NCBI RefSeq assembly: GCF_002966125.1 | Contig: NZ_CP027062.1 | Span: 2,542,001-2,606,000 of the forward strand | From: Pukyongia salina | GTDB lineage: Bacteria > Bacteroidota > Bacteroidia > Flavobacteriales > Flavobacteriaceae | Length of the DNA stretch: 64,000 nt | Direction of reading: 5' to 3' | Part shown: piece after piece, positions 43,212 through 52,040 of the stretch | Layout: each line of letters opens with the position of its first letter | How positions within the stretch are numbered: the stretch's first letter is position 1 | Notes under the pieces: generated by a model | Told to the model about the DNA's origin: nothing | Seen by the model: the letters and a program-made list of their open reading frames with translations, nothing else | The model's database searches: none | Translations under genes and position numbers: made by a program

Positions 43212-44600
43212 ATGACCCTAATCAAATCTATTTCAGGAATTCGCGGCACAATTGGTGGAAAACAAGGAGAGAATCTTACTCCTTTAGATGCCGTAATGTA
43301 TGCCGCAGCCTATGGAGTTTACATTAAAAAACAACGTAATAAAGAGAATTACAGGGTAGTAGTAGGACGCGATGCTCGAATTTCGGGAGAAATGATACAG
43401 CAACTGGTAATGAATACCCTGGTAGGCCTGGGGATTCATGTGATCGACCTTGGCCTTTCCACTACACCTACTGTAGAAATGGCGGTTACTCTGGAACATG
43501 CGGACGGGGGCATCATCCTCACTGCCAGTCATAATCCAAAACAATGGAATGCCCTTAAATTACTGGATCACAACGGAGAATTTCTAAATGCCAAAGCCGG
43601 TCAGCAGATCCTCGACCTGGCAGCTTCTGGAGATATTATTTTTTCTGAAGTAGATGAGCTGGGCCGTATTACTGTGAACGATGCCTATATCGATATGCAT
43701 ATAGACGAGATACTGGATCTGCCACTAGTGAATAAGGACGCCATTGACAAGGCAAATTTCAGAGTGGTTGTGGACGGAGTGAATTCAACCGGAGGGATCG
43801 CCGTACCGCTTTTACTGGAAGCCCTGGGCGTTCATGCCGTAAAATTATTTTGCGAACCTACCGGTCACTTCCCTCATAATCCAGAACCTTTAAAGGAACA
43901 TTTAACAGACCTCATGGAAAAGGTAGTGGCCGAAAAAGCCGATTTTGGGATCGTCGTGGACCCCGATGTGGACCGACTCGCATTTGTGGATGAGAATGGC
44001 GAAATGTTTGGCGAAGAATATACTCTGGTTGCAGTTGCAGATTATGTGCTTAAACATAAAAAAGGTAATACGGTATCTAATATGTCTTCTTCCCGGGCCC
44101 TGAGGGATGTAACAGAGAAACATGGAGGAAAATACACGGCAAGTGCGGTAGGAGAGGTGAATGTTGTGCAGATGATGAAGGACACTAATGCTGTGATAGG
44201 CGGCGAAGGAAATGGCGGGATCATTTATCCGGAGCTGCATTACGGACGCGATAGTCTGGTAGGGATAGCTTTATTTTTAAGTCATTTGGCTGAAAGTAAT
44301 GTTTCTGTAAGTGAACTTCGGAAAGGGTACCCTGCATATTTCTCGAGCAAAAAGAAGATACAGCTTACGCCGGAGCTGGATGTAGATAAGATCTTACAGA
44401 CTATGGAAGCTAAATACGCTTCCGAAGAAATAAATACTATTGACGGTGTAAAAATAGATTTCCCTGAAAACTGGGTGCACCTTCGGAAATCTAATACAGA
44501 ACCCATAGTAAGGATATACACAGAGGCAAGATCGCAGCAAGAAGCCGATATGCTAGCCGATAGGTTCATCGCCGAAATAGAATCGATCGCGAATAGTTAA
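43212..44600 (+). CDS. glmM: Phosphoglucosamine mutase
   Basis: Protein of 462 residues of the alpha-D-phosphohexomutase family. It starts MTLIKSISGIRGTIGG, with the active-site phosphoserine loop TASHNPKQWNALKLL at about 98, the metal loop DPDVDRLAFVDENG, the sugar-specificity loop GEGNGGIIYPELHYGRD and the phosphate-binding RKSNTEPIVRIYTEA. It is expected to interconvert glucosamine 6- and 1-phosphate for UDP-GlcNAc; phosphomannomutase activity is a less likely alternative. The start is fixed by the -7 box at 43185. Confidence 0.9.
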   Translation: MTLIKSISGIRGTIGGKQGENLTPLDAVMYAAAYGVYIKKQRNKENYRVVVGRDARISGEMIQQLVMNTLVGLGIHVIDLGLSTTPTVEMAVTLEHADGGIILTASHNPKQWNALKLLDHNGEFLNAKAGQQILDLAASGDIIFSEVDELGRITVNDAYIDMHIDEILDLPLVNKDAIDKANFRVVVDGVNSTGGIAVPLLLEALGVHAVKLFCEPTGHFPHNPEPLKEHLTDLMEKVVAEKADFGIVVDPDVDRLAFVDENGEMFGEEYTLVAVADYVLKHKKGNTVSNMSSSRALRDVTEKHGGKYTASAVGEVNVVQMMKDTNAVIGGEGNGGIIYPELHYGRDSLVGIALFLSHLAESNVSVSELRKGYPAYFSSKKKIQLTPELDVDKILQTMEAKYASEEINTIDGVKIDFPENWVHLRKSNTEPIVRIYTEARSQQEADMLADRFIAEIESIANS

Positions 44601-44633
44601 GATTTAGTACTTTTACATAATACGTCATGTACA

Positions 44634-46124
44634 ATGCTTAAGACAACTGAAATATTAGGAACTAAATTGGAGGCATATTTTGCTTCCTTCAGGGAAAATA
44701 TCTTGGGCATTGACCAAACTTTCGATTCGCCTTTTGGCACTAAAAATATCGTGTATACAGACTGGACGGCCAGTGGCAGATTATATGGCCCGATTGAAGA
44801 TAAAATGATCAATACCTTTGGACCGTTTGTAGCCAATACTCATACCGAAACTACGGTTACCGGAACCACCATGACCCACGCCTATCACGAGGCCCGTGCC
44901 ATAATAAAAAAGCATGTGAATGCCGGGAAAGACGATGTGTTGATCACTACCGGTACAGGGATGACAGGTGCGGTGAATAAGTTTCAAAGGATCCTGGGGT
45001 TTAAGATCCCCGAACAGGTAAAAGACCAGCTAAGTATAAAGGAAGAAGACAGGCCGGTTGTCTTTGTTTCGCATATGGAACATCACAGTAATCAGACCTC
45101 CTGGCTGGAAACCATTGCTACGGTGGAGGTTATTCCTTGCGACGAGACTGGTTTGTTTTGTCTTGATAATTTAAAGAAACTCCTGGAGAAGTATAAATCG
45201 AGAGAAATTAAAATCGCTTCTATTACCAGTTGTTCCAATGTTACCGGACTTAGAACCCCATATCACGAAGTGGCAAAATTAATGCACCGTAATAACGGGC
45301 TATGTTTCGTGGATTTTGCGTGCTCTGCACCTTATATAAACATCGACATGCATCCCGAAGATGAAGAAGCATCTTTGGATGCTATTTTTCTTTCCCCACA
45401 TAAGTTTCTTGGTGGGCCGGGTACTACGGGAGTACTTATTTTCAATAAAAAGCTATACCGAAACCTTGTTCCAGATTGTCCCGGAGGAGGAACCGTAGAT
45501 TGGACGACTCCCTGGGGAACCCATAAGTATATCGAGAATATAGAAGAAAGAGAAGATGGAGGCACCCCCGGGTTTCTTCAGGTTATAAAAACATCGCTTG
45601 TGATCAAGCTCAAAGAGCAAATGGGCGTTGAGAATATTCTAAATCGTGAAGAAGAATTATTAGAGTATATCTTCGATCGGCTGGAGCAGGAGCCAGTGAT
45701 CTCCATACTGGCAGGGCAGCATAAAAACCGACTGGGCGTGATATCCTTCACTATTGGCGACCTGCATCACGACATGGCTGTTAAGATGCTGAATGATTAT
45801 TACGGCATACAGACCCGAGGCGGCTGCAGCTGTGCCGGCACTTACGGTCATTACCTCCTGGGCATCGATCATGAGAAATCTAACGAGATCATTGGTAAAG
45901 TAAATGCAGGCGAGCGTCTCATGAAACCGGGATGGGTACGACTTTCGATTCACCCTACCATTACAAATAAAGAGATTGAATATATCTGCGACAGTGTGAT
46001 CGATCTGGCTAAGAACTACCAGGAATTAGCTGCAGATTACGAATTTACCAACGGAAAGTTTACCCACAAATTAGAATCTAAATCTCCATATTCGCCCTTA
46101 GATTCCAGCTGGTTTGAACTTTAA
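44634..46124 (+). CDS. Class V aminotransferase fold PLP enzyme (cysteine-desulfurase-like)
   Basis: Protein of 496 residues of the fold-type I, class V group. The PLP lysine is in FLSPHKFLGGPGTTGVL, the Asp in CFVDFACSAPY, and the HHSN motif of the SufS/Csd group is present (MEHHSNQTSW). A RGGCSCAGTYGH segment near residue 400 supplies Cys residues. It is longer than SufS, with an extended C-terminus. It could be a desulfurase or a related lyase; substrate unassigned. It follows glmM after 33 nt, and its stop shares TTAA with the stop of the convergent acyltransferase gene. Confidence 0.85.
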   Translation: MLKTTEILGTKLEAYFASFRENILGIDQTFDSPFGTKNIVYTDWTASGRLYGPIEDKMINTFGPFVANTHTETTVTGTTMTHAYHEARAIIKKHVNAGKDDVLITTGTGMTGAVNKFQRILGFKIPEQVKDQLSIKEEDRPVVFVSHMEHHSNQTSWLETIATVEVIPCDETGLFCLDNLKKLLEKYKSREIKIASITSCSNVTGLRTPYHEVAKLMHRNNGLCFVDFACSAPYINIDMHPEDEEASLDAIFLSPHKFLGGPGTTGVLIFNKKLYRNLVPDCPGGGTVDWTTPWGTHKYIENIEEREDGGTPGFLQVIKTSLVIKLKEQMGVENILNREEELLEYIFDRLEQEPVISILAGQHKNRLGVISFTIGDLHHDMAVKMLNDYYGIQTRGGCSCAGTYGHYLLGIDHEKSNEIIGKVNAGERLMKPGWVRLSIHPTITNKEIEYICDSVIDLAKNYQELAADYEFTNGKFTHKLESKSPYSPLDSSWFEL

Positions 46125-46990
46125 CTCCTAAGTTTCCATCGTTTGTGTGACCATAGATAATACTCGGGAGCAGCCTTTATCTGATCTTCTATTTCGTTTA
46201 AAAAGGACCGTGTAATCTCATAATCCGGATATTTTGAAGGATCTTCGGCGAGAAGTACAAAGGAGGCTTTGTAGTATCCACGTTTTACTTTATTGACTTT
46301 TAGATAGACAGAAGCGAAATCCAGTTTTTTAGCCAGTTCTTCCGAACCTGTGAATACAGGGACATCGATACCCATAAAAGTGTCGCGATGTTTAAAAGCC
46401 CCGGGTTTTGGTGTTTGATCGGCCAGGATCAGGGTCATAGATTTGATATTTTGCTTGGCAAGCCGGAATAAAACCGGAACAATTTTTTTATTGGTAACGA
46501 TCTCGGCTCCATAGCGGCCTCGGATCTTTTTAACAAGCCGGTCGAAGGATTCGTTACCCAGTTTCTTATATACTGCCAAACCTTTGTATTGGATTTGTTT
46601 TCCCAGGATCCCACTCCATTCCCAACTGGCATAATGGCCACATAGTAATAAGATGCTACGATCTTTATCATAAAGATCATGGATGAGTTCGAGATTCTCA
46701 AACTGAAACCGTTTTCTTATTTCCTTTTCCGAAATCGTTAGATTTTTGATGGTTTCGAATATGATGTCACACAAATGACGGTAGAATTTTTGTGCAATCA
46801 CTCTACGTTCGCTTTCGGATTTTTGAGGGAACACCAATCGAAGATTATCGAGTACCACTTTTTTACGATAACCAATCACCCTGTAGGCAATAAATGACAA
46901 GATATCCGATTTAATATATAGCAATCGCATCGGCATGACGGATGTTAGCCACAATATTGGATAGATAATCAGATAAACCAGTCGCCGCAT
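46121..46990 (-). CDS. LpxL/HtrB-like lipid A acyltransferase
   Basis: Protein of 289 residues of the lysophospholipid acyltransferase superfamily, LpxL branch. The N-terminal membrane segment is LVYLIIYPILWLTSVMPMRLLY, the catalytic HxxxxE is LCGHYASWEW (about 115-120), and ADQTPKPGAF and PEYYLWSHKRWKLR are typical further motifs. It probably adds a secondary acyl chain to lipid A at the inner membrane. It is divergent from the rhomboid gene. A minus-strand -7 box is at 47005-47012. Confidence 0.9.
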   Translation of the reverse strand: MRRLVYLIIYPILWLTSVMPMRLLYIKSDILSFIAYRVIGYRKKVVLDNLRLVFPQKSESERRVIAQKFYRHLCDIIFETIKNLTISEKEIRKRFQFENLELIHDLYDKDRSILLLCGHYASWEWSGILGKQIQYKGLAVYKKLGNESFDRLVKKIRGRYGAEIVTNKKIVPVLFRLAKQNIKSMTLILADQTPKPGAFKHRDTFMGIDVPVFTGSEELAKKLDFASVYLKVNKVKRGYYKASFVLLAEDPSKYPDYEITRSFLNEIEDQIKAAPEYYLWSHKRWKLRS

Positions 46991-47004
46991 AGGTTATTTT
47001 ACAG

Positions 47005-47012
47005 CAAAACTA
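47005..47012 (-). promoter_or_regulatory. -7 box of acyltransferase gene
   Basis: Minus-strand TAGTTTTG matches TAnnTTTG, 14 nt before the ATG at 46990. Confidence 0.5.
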
Positions 47013-47058
47013 ACTAAATTTATTGCATTGTTATCACGAATCTACTTCAGAAACTATT

Positions 47059-47709
47059 ATGCAGAATATTCATCCGGCCACAATTGTAATAATTGCGGCG
47101 AACATTATTATTTCATTAAAGGGTTTTAGCGATTTTTCGTTTTTCGAGAAATACAAATTCAACATTGCCGGGATCCGCCGGGGAGAACAAATAAGGATGT
47201 TCTCATCGGGATTTTTACATGTGGATTATGCTCATCTGCTCTTCAACATGCTCACCCTTTATTTTTTCGCCAATGTGGTTATTGGTTCGGTAGGGGTTAC
47301 AAAGTTTGTGCTAATCTACCTCGCCAGCTTGATCGTTGGAAACTTATTGTCGTTCTACTTCCATAAGGACGAGTATCACTACAGTGCGGTAGGAGCAAGC
47401 GGAGCTGTTACCGGGGTGTTGTATGCTGCCATTTTGTTTTACCCGGATATGGGATTATTCCTATTTTTTATCCCTATCCCCATCCCTGCATGGATATTTG
47501 GTATTCTTTATCTGCTATACTCTATTTACGGGATGCGTTCCAGGCATGGAAACATTGGGCATGATGCTCACTTTGGTGGTGCAATAGCGGGCTATTTGCT
47601 CACTATAGCCTTTGTCCCTTCCTTATTGGAACACAGTTTGTGGATCGTTGGATTACTTGCTGCACCTATCATTTTATTGTTTATCTTACATAAGCTAGGT
47701 AAAATTTAA
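47059..47709 (+). CDS. Rhomboid family intramembrane serine protease
   Basis: Protein of 216 residues from the ATG at 47059 (MQNIHPATIVIIAANII); an upstream start would add a polar non-membrane leader. It has six membrane helices. The catalytic Ser114 is in AVGASGAVTG, His171 in GHDAHFGGAIAG, and the conserved Asn63 in HLLFNMLTLYFF. It cleaves membrane helices within the bilayer; the substrates are unknown. The SIMPL gene starts 14 nt downstream. Confidence 0.9.
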   Translation: MQNIHPATIVIIAANIIISLKGFSDFSFFEKYKFNIAGIRRGEQIRMFSSGFLHVDYAHLLFNMLTLYFFANVVIGSVGVTKFVLIYLASLIVGNLLSFYFHKDEYHYSAVGASGAVTGVLYAAILFYPDMGLFLFFIPIPIPAWIFGILYLLYSIYGMRSRHGNIGHDAHFGGAIAGYLLTIAFVPSLLEHSLWIVGLLAAPIILLFILHKLGKI

Positions 47710-47723
47710 AATTTAATTGAAAA

Positions 47724-48404
47724 ATGAGAAATTTAGTAACCATAATCACCTTATTTATAACATGTACCCTTATGGCACAAGAAGTAATTAAACCCACGGT
47801 TGACGTCTCGGGTGAAGGAATTGTACGGGTAGTTCCTGATGAAGTAACCATCTCCCTTCGGGTAGAAAATACCGGAAATAACGCAAAGGAATTGAAGCAG
47901 CAGAATGATAGAATTGTAAATGATGTATTGTCGTTTATTCGTTCTCAGAAGATCGAGGATAAATACGTAAAGACCGAGTACATTAGACTAAGTAAGAATT
48001 ACGACTATAACACCAAGAAATACAACTACGCAGCCAATCAGTCCATTTCGATGAAACTCACAGATCTCGATAAATACGAGACTTTAATGAATGGCCTCAT
48101 GGAGAGTGGTATCAACCGCATTGATGGTATTTCATTTTCTTCATCTCAAAGATCGGCCTTAGAATCGGAGGCCCGAAAAAAAGCCGTAGCGGATGCGCTG
48201 ATGAAAGCCAAGGAATATGCCGGAGTGCTTAACCAGGGAGTAGGAAAAGCCATTTCTATACGGGAAAACGTAAACTATTCACCGCCAACACCTTTATATC
48301 GATCTGCCATGCAAATGGACAGTTCGGGAGGAGGTGAGCAGACCATGGCCCCGGGTGAAATGGAAGTACGGGTGGTTATCTATATTAGTTTCGAACTTCT
48401 ATAA
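47724..48404 (+). CDS. Periplasmic SIMPL domain protein (DUF541)
   Basis: Protein of 226 residues with a signal peptide (about 1-18, TCTLMAQ). The SIMPL/DUF541 core spans the rest: VSGEGIVRVVPDEVTISLRVENTG at the start, DKYVKTEYIRLSKNYDY, and SEARKKAVADALMKAKEYAGVL. The family forms periplasmic oligomers with uncertain function, in some bacteria linked to oxidative stress. It probably forms one operon with rhomboid. Confidence 0.88.
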   Translation: MRNLVTIITLFITCTLMAQEVIKPTVDVSGEGIVRVVPDEVTISLRVENTGNNAKELKQQNDRIVNDVLSFIRSQKIEDKYVKTEYIRLSKNYDYNTKKYNYAANQSISMKLTDLDKYETLMNGLMESGINRIDGISFSSSQRSALESEARKKAVADALMKAKEYAGVLNQGVGKAISIRENVNYSPPTPLYRSAMQMDSSGGGEQTMAPGEMEVRVVIYISFELL

Positions 48405-49520
48405 TTAAGGACCTAACAACGAAGAAATTTTAGCTTCTAGTGCCTGTCCTCTAAGATTCTTGGCGATGATCTTCCCATTCTCATCCAGCAGGAATGTTGC
48501 CGGGATAGACCTCACGTTATACAAACGAGCTATTGGATCTTGCCAGAACTTTAAGTTGGAAACGTGATACCAATCCATCTTATCGTCTTTTATAGCCTGA
48601 AGCCAGCGCTCTTTTTGTCCTTCACGATCAAGGGACACACTTATGATATTTAGGCCTTTGTCATGATACTTTTCGTATACTCGAACCACATTGGGGTTTT
48701 CCCGTCGGCAGGGTTTACACCAGGACGCCCAGAAATCGATTATTGTATATTTCCCAAGAGTTTCTTTTAAGGATAGCATTTCTCCGGTAGGTGTAGGAGC
48801 GGCAAAATCTGGTGCAACTCCACCAATATCGGCTCTTTTCATCTTTTCCACCTCACGCATTATGTCTCCGGCAAGTAAAGAGGAGGCGGTTTTGGGAGGC
48901 AAGTTTTTAACGATCTCGTCTGCTACGTCAACACTAATTTCTTTTCGCTGTAGCAGTTCGGAGGTTAACATTAGTGAAAAAATAGAATTGCCGTTCTCTT
49001 TGATGAAATTCACTTTATACGCTGTTTCCTCGTTCACCAAGTCTACATTTTCACGCTGGATCTCTGCTATTAAAATATTATCCTGCTGCCGGCGAGCCTC
49101 CTGGAAACGTTGCGAATTTGCCTGCTTACGTTTATTGAATTCCTTCATCTGCTTTACAAACTGCGTATACATTTCATTTTGGCGACTTCCGGTTACATTA
49201 GACGCTATCATACTATCCTTGTATAAAGTAGCTTTGAGGTTTTCATTTTCCGGGAAAAAGATAACTGTACCTCTAGGGTCTTCAGAAGCCAGGTAACCTA
49301 ATTGTAGTTTATCAGATTTCGGAAAGATGGCATTAAATTTTTCATTTTCAACGGTAAGCGTATCTGCAGGAACAGGTTGATTGTTATCCTCAATGAAATA
49401 AACAACGAGCAGGGTACCGTCTGCGAATCCTTGTGCTGTACCATCCAGGGTATAGTTTTCCGAGTCTTCAGAACAAGAAAACAATAAAACTGTAATAAAA
49501 AGGGCTAAATATCGTCTCAT
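48405..49520 (-). CDS. TlpA-like thioredoxin-fold lipoprotein with DUF4369
   Basis: Protein of 371 residues with a lipobox (LLFSCSEDS, Cys16). The N-terminal DUF4369 domain (about 25-120) is followed by a helical linker. A TlpA/AhpC-TSA thioredoxin domain begins at about 233, with the redox pair Cys268/Cys271 in WCKPC and the cis-Pro in RSIPATFLL. It is predicted to reduce disulfides in the periplasm from the membrane. Convergent with SIMPL, the stops abut. The promoter is TTG-N18-TATTTTTG. Confidence 0.92.
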   Translation of the reverse strand: MRRYLALFITVLLFSCSEDSENYTLDGTAQGFADGTLLVVYFIEDNNQPVPADTLTVENEKFNAIFPKSDKLQLGYLASEDPRGTVIFFPENENLKATLYKDSMIASNVTGSRQNEMYTQFVKQMKEFNKRKQANSQRFQEARRQQDNILIAEIQRENVDLVNEETAYKVNFIKENGNSIFSLMLTSELLQRKEISVDVADEIVKNLPPKTASSLLAGDIMREVEKMKRADIGGVAPDFAAPTPTGEMLSLKETLGKYTIIDFWASWCKPCRRENPNVVRVYEKYHDKGLNIISVSLDREGQKERWLQAIKDDKMDWYHVSNLKFWQDPIARLYNVRSIPATFLLDENGKIIAKNLRGQALEAKISSLLGP

Positions 49521-49537
49521 ATAGATAAGTTTGTGTA

Positions 49538-49566
49538 CAAAAATAGCTGTAATTTTCGCTAGACAA
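49538..49566 (-). promoter_or_regulatory. Promoter of TlpA-like gene
   Basis: Minus-strand TTG (49566-49564), an 18-nt spacer and TATTTTTG (49545-49538) match the -33/-7 consensus. The ATG is 17 nt downstream. Confidence 0.6.
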
Positions 49567-49655
49567 AAATTGAATACTCAAATAATTGTTAATTATTTGC
49601 TCATTATTCTGTGCATGAACGAAATTGCTTAATTTAGAGCGTTAAACAACTGAAA

Positions 49656-52040
49656 ATGAAAGATAAGACTACTTCGACCCAATTTCCTCTCAAGATCAAG
49701 GTGAGCTTTAGTAAGCTTTTTGATTCGTATAGAGAATCATTGGACAGAATGAGTGGTTTACAAAAGGAACGGGCTGAAGAGATATTAAAGGTTGCCGAAG
49801 AATATCCCATTTTGTCTGAAGGATTTGATGATGAGGAAACATTAGCGAAATATCAATCGCAGGTACATTTGGTGCTGGAAGATTTCTTTGCCGGTATACT
49901 GGCAAAGAATGAAATAAAAATAGCTTCTATTCCATACAGGTTCGTGATTTTCAGATCATCGGAGAGGTTCAAGAATATTGTGGCCCATGCCGGGGAAGAT
50001 TTTAAAGCCCAGTTAACCAATTTTAATGACGACGAGGCATATATGATGGGATGTTCTATGATACTAAATGCTTATTACGGCTATAAAGTAGATTTTAGAA
50101 GACCATTTTATTATGATATCCCTGATGCAAACGGCATCATGAGACATTACAAAGTCTTGTACAATGGGGACTTTATTGATATTGAGAAGACCGACCGCTC
50201 GATCGACATCACCAAGGAAGACGTAGCCGAACTGATCGACAACTTTGGTAATATCAAATTATGGAAGGAAAAGTTTCCTCCCAACAGCTGGCTGTTTAAA
50301 GGATTTGTAATTGCGACTATGTACGACGCGACCATGGATGTATCGCTGTCGTCATTTAAGTCTAATTTGATCTCGAAGGATTCGAAAGATGAAGATTTTA
50401 CCAAGAAATTCCGAAACATAGTTAGGTCTATCTTCAATTTACCTGCGTTGGATGTTGGATATACAATGTTCGATGCAGATGAAAGGGAGTTTCATACTCC
50501 ACCTATGCTGGGCACACCCAAAAGTTATCTTTTAAATGGAAAGCAAAGTGAAGCCTGTACAGCCGCCTTATGCCCTCATTCGTATGAATCACTTTTTGTA
50601 AAGAACGAATTCTATTCTATCTCTGATGTAGCTAAGTTTTACGAATTGTATCCCGATAATATTCTATACAAGACTCTAAACGAACAGAAGATGGGAAGTG
50701 CCATATTGGCGCCATTGGTAAGCAGAGGAGAGCTATTGGGAGTTATGGAATTGGTTTCACCGAACGCGCAGGAATTAAATTCTGTGAACGCAAATAAATT
50801 ACACGACATCATGCCTTATCTCGTGGATTCGGTGAGGCAATCGGTAGAACGGGAGCGAAATGAAATAGAATTATTGATTCAGGAAGAATGTACATCTATT
50901 CACCCCAGTGTTCACTGGAAATTTAAAAAAGAGGCCGAACGAGTCCTACGATCCAGACATTATAGTGATACCGAGTTATCGTTTAGGGAGATAGTTTTTG
51001 AGAATGTTTACCCTTTATTTGGTCAGATGGATATTAAGGGTTCATCTATTGCCAGAAACGACGCTACCAAGCACGATCTTGTTTTACAACTTAAATTGGT
51101 AAAGAAGATCATTGAGAAGATATACAAAGTGGAAGACCTGCCTATATATGAGCAGATCAATTTTAGAATCAATAAATTCCTGAGCGATATCAAGGACCAA
51201 CTGGAAGTGGATACAGAACGCAAGGTGCTGAACTTCCTGAAAGAAGAGATCGTTCCCTTATACGATCATCTAAGTAAAAAGAACAAGGTCCTGGCAGAGC
51301 TGATCGCCGATTATTACAAGGAGATCGACAATGACAAAGGTTTTGTTTACAAATACCGCAAGGATTATGACGATTCTGTCATGCAGGTAAACAAGCACAT
51401 GGCGAACATTCTGGACATAAAGCAAAGGCATGCACAGGCAATGTACCCGCACTACTTTGAAAGGTTTAAAACTGACGGGGTTGAGCACAATATGTACATA
51501 GGTGAATCTATAACCAAAGATGATAGTTTCAATAAGATATACCTCTATAACCTTAGATTATGGCAGTTACAGGCCATGTGTGAAATGGAGAATAGTTTTT
51601 ATCATCTAAAGGAAAAGTTACCGGTTGCCCTTGATGTCGCCTCCATGATTCTGGTGTTCAACACCTCACTTTCGCTTCGTTTTAGAATGGACGAGAAGCG
51701 ATTCGATGTGGATGGTACGTACAATGCCAGATACGAAGTAGTAAAGAAGCGCGTGGACAAGGCTCATATCAAGGGAACAGAAGAGAGGATCACTCAACCT
51801 GGTAAGATCACCATCATATATTCGCAAAGAGCTGATGAAAAAGAATATTTAAAATATATCGGCTTCTTGCAACATAAAAAACTACTGGATAAGGATGTAG
51901 AGATCCTGAAATTGGAGGATCTTCAAGGGGTTACCGGTTTAAAAGCGATCCGGGTAAGTGTGCTGTATTCTAAAAAACTGGATGATCAGAAAAAAGAATA
52001 CTACACTTATGATGATCTCATGAAACAACTTAGCTCTTAA
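49656..52040 (+). CDS. Large GAF-domain protein
   Basis: Protein of 794 residues without signal peptide or membrane helix. A GAF-like domain lies at about 240-400, with two Cys and a His in SEACTAALCPHSYESLF and SAILAPLVSRGELLGVMELVS. The flanking regions are helical and charged with no enzymatic motif. Family members are found in Flavobacteriia and annotated only by the GAF domain. It is probably a cytoplasmic sensor or scaffold binding a small ligand. Its stop and that of the convergent HD-PycTM gene share TTAA at 52037-52040. Confidence 0.75.
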   Translation: MKDKTTSTQFPLKIKVSFSKLFDSYRESLDRMSGLQKERAEEILKVAEEYPILSEGFDDEETLAKYQSQVHLVLEDFFAGILAKNEIKIASIPYRFVIFRSSERFKNIVAHAGEDFKAQLTNFNDDEAYMMGCSMILNAYYGYKVDFRRPFYYDIPDANGIMRHYKVLYNGDFIDIEKTDRSIDITKEDVAELIDNFGNIKLWKEKFPPNSWLFKGFVIATMYDATMDVSLSSFKSNLISKDSKDEDFTKKFRNIVRSIFNLPALDVGYTMFDADEREFHTPPMLGTPKSYLLNGKQSEACTAALCPHSYESLFVKNEFYSISDVAKFYELYPDNILYKTLNEQKMGSAILAPLVSRGELLGVMELVSPNAQELNSVNANKLHDIMPYLVDSVRQSVERERNEIELLIQEECTSIHPSVHWKFKKEAERVLRSRHYSDTELSFREIVFENVYPLFGQMDIKGSSIARNDATKHDLVLQLKLVKKIIEKIYKVEDLPIYEQINFRINKFLSDIKDQLEVDTERKVLNFLKEEIVPLYDHLSKKNKVLAELIADYYKEIDNDKGFVYKYRKDYDDSVMQVNKHMANILDIKQRHAQAMYPHYFERFKTDGVEHNMYIGESITKDDSFNKIYLYNLRLWQLQAMCEMENSFYHLKEKLPVALDVASMILVFNTSLSLRFRMDEKRFDVDGTYNARYEVVKKRVDKAHIKGTEERITQPGKITIIYSQRADEKEYLKYIGFLQHKKLLDKDVEILKLEDLQGVTGLKAIRVSVLYSKKLDDQKKEYYTYDDLMKQLSS

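Noticed and set aside
48691-49296. Antisense frame of 201 residues across the TlpA-like gene
   Set aside because: The minus-strand gene has a lipobox, DUF4369 and a CxxC thioredoxin site; the plus-strand frame has no coherent domain.
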